64,000 nt of DNA from the NCBI GenBank assembly GCA_033964015.1, contig CM066917.1, forward strand, positions 25,451,951 to 25,515,950, in the 5' to 3' direction. Below, piece by piece: positions 61,390 through 64,000 of the stretch. The stretch's first letter is position 1. The number at the start of each line of letters is the position of its first letter. This DNA comes from Scolanthus callimorphus (taxonomy: Eukaryota; Cnidaria; Anthozoa; Actiniaria; Edwardsiidae). Under the pieces are notes generated by a model. It searched no databases and was not told the origin of the DNA. It worked only from the letters and a program-made list of their open reading frames with translations. The position numbers and the translations under genes were made by a program.

Positions 61390-63174
61390 ATGTCGAGTAA
61401 AAAATTGAAGCAAGTTGAATGGGCTAAAATTGCAAATGCTTTGCCCAAACCGAAAAGACTTCACTTGGAGAAAGATGAATCTGATGGACTTTTTCCCTGC
61501 CCAGTGCAGGCGTGCGATCACGATGGATTTGGGACTCAAAGAGGCTGCAGGAAACACGTAACTAGAAAGCACGGTTGGTTCTTCTATTTTGATCATAAAC
61601 CAAGCAATTCAGAAATTGAGGCTAGTCAAGTTCACGACTGTAATGAAAGCGCAAAGAAATCCGAATCCACCAGCGCAAGCAAATCGATTCCAACCTTTGA
61701 AGCATCAGGTGCAATTGCTAAAGAATTCCTTTCTTGGCTCACTGGGAGTGGCGGGGGGTGCAAGAGCGATCGAAAAGCTCAACAAACTGTCAGCAAATGC
61801 CTTAAGTTTCTCAGATTTTGTTGTGATGACGAAGACGAACTGACTTGGAAAAATGTCGACTATAGCTTATGCTCTCCTAACCTTCTCTTTAAATTTGCTG
61901 ATACGATGCAGGACACGTGGAGCCTTGGACATGCTGGACGTTTAGGATACCTGGACGCTATTGGGGAGCTAGTGCAATTCCGAAAAGTAAGCGAAGGGTT
62001 GTCGGAAACAGTGGCGAGAGGTTTGTCAGTCACCGAGACGTACCTGAAAAGAGTTCGAAGAACAGTGTCGAAGATGATGAGATTGCAGTGGACCAGTGAT
62101 CTTGACATCGATGTTTTAGAAGCCAAGGGTCACTGGGCATCGCTCGACGAACTACTGGAAGTTGTCTCTCACTACCTTCCTCGATATGAGGAAGTGCTCA
62201 AGAAATGCAGGGACAAACCAGGTAGTGTTTGCTCGGGGGATTTAACGTTTGCCACAAAATTTCTAGCCGTCTACTTGTTCATCAAGGTAAAAGGATCCCG
62301 ACCCATGACGTACCAGTACCTCACCGTTGACATGGTTCGCACAGCGAAAACAAACGGGGGATTCGTTGACCAGAAAATGTTCAAAACTGCAGGGAAATAC
62401 GGATTTGATTCGCTTCTTTTGACCGACACTAACATGAGAGTTTTGGATGGATATATCAATCATATTCGCCCTCTGCAGAAACCAGCTTGCGATTACGTGC
62501 TAGTGACGAGAAACGGGGGGCAGCACAACAAGCTCGGCGAGCTCATGAGCAAATTGGTTTTCGATGCCATTGGAAAGTACGTTCATCCGACGCGCTATCG
62601 ACAGATCGTCGAGACTGCAAGTTCCAACCAGCTTAGCGCAAGAGAGCAAGACGCAGTTTCAGAAGATCAAAAACACAGCTCGGTTGTAGCAAGAGTGCAT
62701 TATCAAAAGCAAAGATCTCGGGAGGTCGCAACGAAGGCGCGCCAATGCTTGGATAAACTACATGGCGACAAGGGGACAAAGCTGGAACAAGATGTGATTT
62801 CAAGACTGTCGGACATCTCGTCGGCCTCCTCTCAAGAACAGGAGGTGCACAATCTGTCCAGCGGTTCTACAGAAGAAGTCGAAAGTGCAGAGGAGGCGTT
62901 GCCAGTAGAACGCGAGTGCAATTTCATTAAAATGCCAAGACTCACACGCCAGCGCACTTTCAAAGTGGCCAACATCGATCGTACATGCAATAGAAAAAAG
63001 GCCATGTTGTTCACCCAGGACGAGGACAAGTATCTCAAAGCCGGTCTCAAAAGGTACGGCTATGGTCAGTGGACAGCCATTCTAAGGGATTCCGAATTTC
63101 ATTTCCAGAAAGGAAGATCTTCTGACTCTCTGAAGAAACGCGCGGGGGCCAAGTTTTGCAGGGAAAAGCGCTAG
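61390..63174 (+). CDS. Tyrosine recombinase with C2H2 finger and TRF-like Myb domain, unit C
   Basis: 594 aa, open throughout. All active-site residues seen in the unit B protein are kept (R in KGSRPMTYQYLTV, HPTR, H and Y in KHSSVVARVHY), as are the finger cysteines and histidines and the Myb tryptophan. Differences cluster in the last 300 residues; the C-terminus is changed and three residues longer. In the catalytic half most DNA differences from unit B are synonymous, pointing to purifying selection rather than decay. The CAG/GTAAGT upstream of the start in A and B reads CAG/TTAGGT here. Confidence 0.88.
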   Translation: MSSKKLKQVEWAKIANALPKPKRLHLEKDESDGLFPCPVQACDHDGFGTQRGCRKHVTRKHGWFFYFDHKPSNSEIEASQVHDCNESAKKSESTSASKSIPTFEASGAIAKEFLSWLTGSGGGCKSDRKAQQTVSKCLKFLRFCCDDEDELTWKNVDYSLCSPNLLFKFADTMQDTWSLGHAGRLGYLDAIGELVQFRKVSEGLSETVARGLSVTETYLKRVRRTVSKMMRLQWTSDLDIDVLEAKGHWASLDELLEVVSHYLPRYEEVLKKCRDKPGSVCSGDLTFATKFLAVYLFIKVKGSRPMTYQYLTVDMVRTAKTNGGFVDQKMFKTAGKYGFDSLLLTDTNMRVLDGYINHIRPLQKPACDYVLVTRNGGQHNKLGELMSKLVFDAIGKYVHPTRYRQIVETASSNQLSAREQDAVSEDQKHSSVVARVHYQKQRSREVATKARQCLDKLHGDKGTKLEQDVISRLSDISSASSQEQEVHNLSSGSTEEVESAEEALPVERECNFIKMPRLTRQRTFKVANIDRTCNRKKAMLFTQDEDKYLKAGLKRYGYGQWTAILRDSEFHFQKGRSSDSLKKRAGAKFCREKR

Positions 63175-63383
63175 CTAAAAACTTACTGCTACTATAGAAC
63201 TGGAATGAACCAATCAAACGAGAAAGCGCTCTAGTATAGAAGTGAAATGTCGAATAAAGGCCTGGGAACTACGGTCATTCTTTATGTGATTGCGCAAAGT
63301 ATTCTGGGAAGGCGACGAGTCGCTATTAAGCGCGCAGACATTTCAAGGCAGGTCTCTTACCCGTTGAACCTCGACCACTAAAG
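63175..63383. other. Recombinase-cyclin spacer of unit C
   Basis: Longer than in A/B (209 against 154 bases) and not alignable with it. No E2F-like TTTTGGCGCC is present. It probably holds the cyclin promoter. Confidence 0.4.
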
Positions 63384-63746
63384 ATGGATATCATTGTAGA
63401 TAAACACCCCGAGCTATCTCTGAAGGATTTGAAATTTGCGGGAGAATTTTTGCAAGGAATGTGCGCCCCGAACTTTCCAAAATCTACTGCTATGCTGGCG
63501 GAAAGTCTGCTTTGGAGGCATTTGAACAGAACTACTAACAGGAAAAAGTCAACTTTAAGGGAGCTCATCTTGGCATGCCTTTTCATAGCCGTAAAGCTGG
63601 AAGACAGCGATATGGCCAGGAATAACCTATTTATGGACATCATTTCTACGCCTGTGCCGAGGGAGGACATTATCGAACAAGAACTTCACGTGTTAGAATC
63701 GGTCAATTGGAGACCCTTGGAATATTATGAGATGATTGGACTTTAA
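63384..63746 (+). CDS. Cyclin-fold protein, 120 aa, unit C
   Basis: Same length as in A and B. The cyclin-box core is kept (ILACLFIAVKLED and a LHVLESVNWRPLEYYEM end), while the N-terminal third differs more (for example LQGMCAPNFPKS). The DNA differs throughout, so conservation of the core implies that the protein is functional. Confidence 0.7.
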   Translation: MDIIVDKHPELSLKDLKFAGEFLQGMCAPNFPKSTAMLAESLLWRHLNRTTNRKKSTLRELILACLFIAVKLEDSDMARNNLFMDIISTPVPREDIIEQELHVLESVNWRPLEYYEMIGL

Positions 63747-64000
63747 ATCGAGTATATGTTTTACTCTCTATATCCAAACGGAACTACGAAATGGGCATTA
63801 AAACTAAGACATTAAAACACAACAATGATGTAAGCTACTTGCTTTCCTTTAATATTTGTGAAATTGATCACCTGCTGTGAACAAATAATTCGAGTAAACG
63901 TGTACAAACAAACAAACAAGCAGCATTTACTCTTAGACATTCTATAGCAATTGGCTTGTGTTTCAATAACTATACACAAATTGTCCCTTTTTCATGACGG
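63747..64000. other. Unit C 3' sequence, nothing recognised
   Basis: AT-rich DNA with a (CAAA)n-like stretch at about 63,905-63,918. I cannot find the PIP-box exon that sits at this position in A and B; it may be further right or lost. Confidence 0.4.

Larger units (their letters stand above)
59861..64000 (+). mobile_element. Unit C of the element, diverged, continues past the window
   Basis: Starts at the second internal site in the same orientation. The dyad array and most of the recombinase are close to A/B, but substitutions rise after about 62,230, and from the recombinase stop (63,174) onward non-coding DNA no longer aligns. The cyclin gene is kept in diverged form, and nothing resembling the helicase 3' exon is seen by 64,000. 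It is a related but different family member, or a mosaic. Confidence 0.85.

Overview
The window is a piece of an animal nuclear genome. It carries an intron-rich housekeeping gene with GT-AG introns, many TA-flanked miniature transposons, LINE, SINE and LTR retroelements. The style (PHD-finger LINE, Mag-like LTR element, dense MITEs, moderate AT richness) fits a cnidarian, most likely an anthozoan such as a coral, but that assignment is inference.

Positions 1-31,330 hold one host gene on the + strand: SPT16 (SUPT16H), the large subunit of the FACT histone chaperone. I can place 33 exons, from the N-terminal peptidase-like domain to the acidic, basic-tailed C-terminus; the first coding exon(s) lie left of the window. 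Its introns hold nearly every transposon class seen here. The best example is a three-level nest at 4,429-13,100: a TA-flanked TIR element, split by a Gypsy-type LTR retrotransposon with a perfect 5-bp target duplication, whose leader is itself interrupted by a PHD/endonuclease/RT LINE. Two SPT16 exons carry single-base deletions that look like assembly errors or recent lesions.

Positions 31,330-39,600 are gene-poor. They contain one possible small gene of unknown function (34,155-34,610), two related MITEs (one interrupted by a tRNA-derived SINE), a truncated LINE 3' end and several hairpins.

Positions 39,642-64,000 are the striking part: a head-to-tail array of a 10.1-kb element, with two nearly identical full units (A, B) and the start of a third, diverged unit (C) running off the window. 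Each unit encodes (i) a 591-594 aa tyrosine recombinase with an N-terminal C2H2 finger and a C-terminal TRF-like Myb domain, (ii) a 120-aa cyclin-fold protein and (iii) on the opposite strand, a spliced 1,020-aa superfamily 3 helicase ending in a canonical PCNA-binding PIP box. Each unit also has an array of GGAAC-N5-GTTCC dyads and an array of long palindromes with an AT-rich core. At both unit junctions lies a perfect 34-bp site of 13-bp inverted arms around an 8-bp spacer, the geometry of loxP. At the left edge one arm of this site is replaced by a host (CTTCC)n microsatellite that matches the spacer. The simplest reading is a circular, self-replicating, cell-cycle-linked element integrated by its own recombinase into a CCCTT microsatellite and then tandemly amplified. 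I see no capsid gene in the unit. Whether the family is already described cannot be decided from sequence alone.
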